From contig NZ_CP134876.1 of the NCBI RefSeq assembly GCF_032108445.1, positions 2,976,001 to 3,040,000 on the forward strand: a DNA stretch of 64,000 bases, written 5' to 3'. A program made the position numbers and the translations under genes. Source of the stretch: Micromonospora halotolerans (GTDB lineage: Bacteria; Actinomycetota; Actinomycetes; Mycobacteriales; Micromonosporaceae). Of this stretch, positions 63,287-64,000 are shown piece after piece (positions within the stretch are counted from its first letter, which is position 1; every line of letters starts with the position of its first letter). The notes beneath the pieces are model-generated. The model had not been told where the DNA came from, did no database searches, and worked only from the letters and a program-made list of their open reading frames with translations.

Positions 63287-64000
63287 ATGCGACTGGGTGT
63301 CCTCGACGTCGGTTCCAACACGGTGCACCTGCTGGTGGTCGACGCCCATCACGGCGCACACCCGTGGCCGGCGCACTCGGAGAAGGTGGTGCTGCGGCTG
63401 GCCGAGCAGATCGGCCCGGACGGGGCGCTGACCGACGTGGGCGCCGACGGGCTGGTCAAGGCCGTGAGCATGGCCCGCGCGGCGGCGGACGGGCTGGACG
63501 CCGACGACCTGCTGGCGTTCGCGACGAGCGCGGTCCGCGACGCCACCAACGCGGGCGAGGTGCTGGCCCGCGTCCGGGACGAGACCGGCGTACGCCTGGA
63601 GGTGCTCTCCGGTGCGGACGAGGCGCGGATGACCTTCCTGGCGGTGCGGCGCTGGTTCGGGTGGTCCGCCGGCCGGCTGCTCGTGATGGACATCGGGGGC
63701 GGCTCGCTGGAGCTGGCCGCCGGCATCGACGAGGGGCCCGACGTGGCGGTCTCGCTGCCGCTGGGCGCGGGGCGGCTGAGCCGGGAGCGGCTGAAGGTCG
63801 ACCCGTCCGGCGCCGTGCCGCCGTCGGCCGAGGCCGTGGAGGAGCTGCGGGAGTACGTCGACGCGCACCTCGATCCGGTGGTCGAGCAGCTCACCGAGGT
63901 CGGCTGGGAGCGTCCGGTGGCCACCTCGAAGACATTCCGGACGCTGGCTCGGCTGGCCGGCGCGGCGCCCTCCGGGGCCGGGCTGTGGGCGCGGCGCAGC
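63287..64000 (+). CDS. ppx: Ppx/GppA exopolyphosphatase family protein (runs off the window)
   Basis: The visible 238 residues have the sugar-kinase/Hsp70/actin-type fold of exopolyphosphatases: [20 protein letters not shown] (phosphate loop) and [16 protein letters not shown]. The ATG at 63287 is 7 nt after TAGGGT (leaderless). Its role is hydrolysis of polyphosphate or pppGpp, so it links to phosphate economy like the Pho genes nearby. It follows the Rv0495c-like gene divergently, as in M. tuberculosis. Confidence 0.92.
   Translation, partial: MRLGVLDVGSNTVHLLVVDAHHGAHPWPAHSEKVVLRLAEQIGPDGALTDVGADGLVKAVSMARAAADGLDADDLLAFATSAVRDATNAGEVLARVRDETGVRLEVLSGADEARMTFLAVRRWFGWSAGRLLVMDIGGGSLELAAGIDEGPDVAVSLPLGAGRLSRERLKVDPSGAVPPSAEAVEELREYVDAHLDPVVEQLTEVGWERPVATSKTFRTLARLAGAAPSGAGLWARRS

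Overview
The window is GC-rich actinobacterial DNA with dense coding and frequent 4-bp ATGA/GTGA gene overlaps. It carries four mycothiol-linked genes (mshD, mshA, an mca-like gene and a mycothiol-dependent isomerase family gene). Gene order, recalled rather than searched, matches three Mycobacterium tuberculosis neighbourhoods: pstB/phoT-mshD-glnR-lmeA-cysA2-sseC-nitrobindin-pabC-ygfZ (Rv0811c-Rv0820), an XRE regulator-hbhA-DUF2516 trio (Rv0474-Rv0476), and murB-SDR-mshA-ybjN-gpm-senX3-regX3 followed by Rv0495c-ppx. Style and dispersed repeats suggest Micromonosporaceae, probably Micromonospora or a close relative (inference). I see no phage, insertion sequence, CRISPR array, rRNA or tRNA.

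Layout. 1-3.8 kb: pstSCAB phosphate transporter (pstB cut by the window edge) behind a PHO box. 3.9-6.7 kb: mshD, a polysaccharide deacetylase and glnR. 6.9-11.4 kb: a membrane protein, an LmeA-like protein, a cysteine-rich leader peptide with hairpins ahead of cysA2-sseC, and a hypothetical. 11.4-17.6 kb: glycogen-debranching-type enzyme, SCP2 and DsrE proteins, a tiny membrane protein, a tandem 59-bp repeat, nitrobindin, aminodeoxychorismate lyase, a Nur-like Fur regulator and YgfZ. 17.7-25.9 kb: BKACE, asparaginase, hydrolases, the HbhA-like operon, an AlaX-type editing protein, an SDR and a WYL regulator. 26-31.2 kb: a four-gene ABC exporter plus LuxR-type two-component module. 31.2-35 kb: EI24 and macro-domain proteins, a TetR/Mca pair and a GNAT protein. 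35-39.8 kb: a LacI-controlled sugar ABC operon whose beta-glucosidase has collapsed into a short remnant. 39.8-46.7 kb: MDMPI protein, murB, methyltransferase, SDR, mshA, YbjN protein and a Rho_N/histone-H1-like protein. 47-53.6 kb: two MFS paralogues, gpmA, phoU and senX3-regX3. 54-57 kb: secreted lysozyme-like protein and a CitA/CitB-type two-component system. 57.2-62.4 kb: tctCBA-usp-MFS-rraA. 62.4-64 kb: Rv0495c-like protein and the start of a Ppx/GppA phosphatase.

Functionally, nearly the whole phosphate-sensing circuit (SenX3-RegX3, PhoU, PstSCAB) lies in one window, and the two Pho-transport promoters carry GTTCA-type repeats. The CitAB-like pair is divergent from the Tct transporter operon and probably controls carboxylate uptake, with RraA as the likely catabolic enzyme. 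Three terminator-like inverted repeats of two families separate convergent genes; one family donates the stop codon of the opposing gene at exactly the same offset at both loci. Many genes have a TANNNT box 6-8 nt before the start codon, indicating leaderless transcription.
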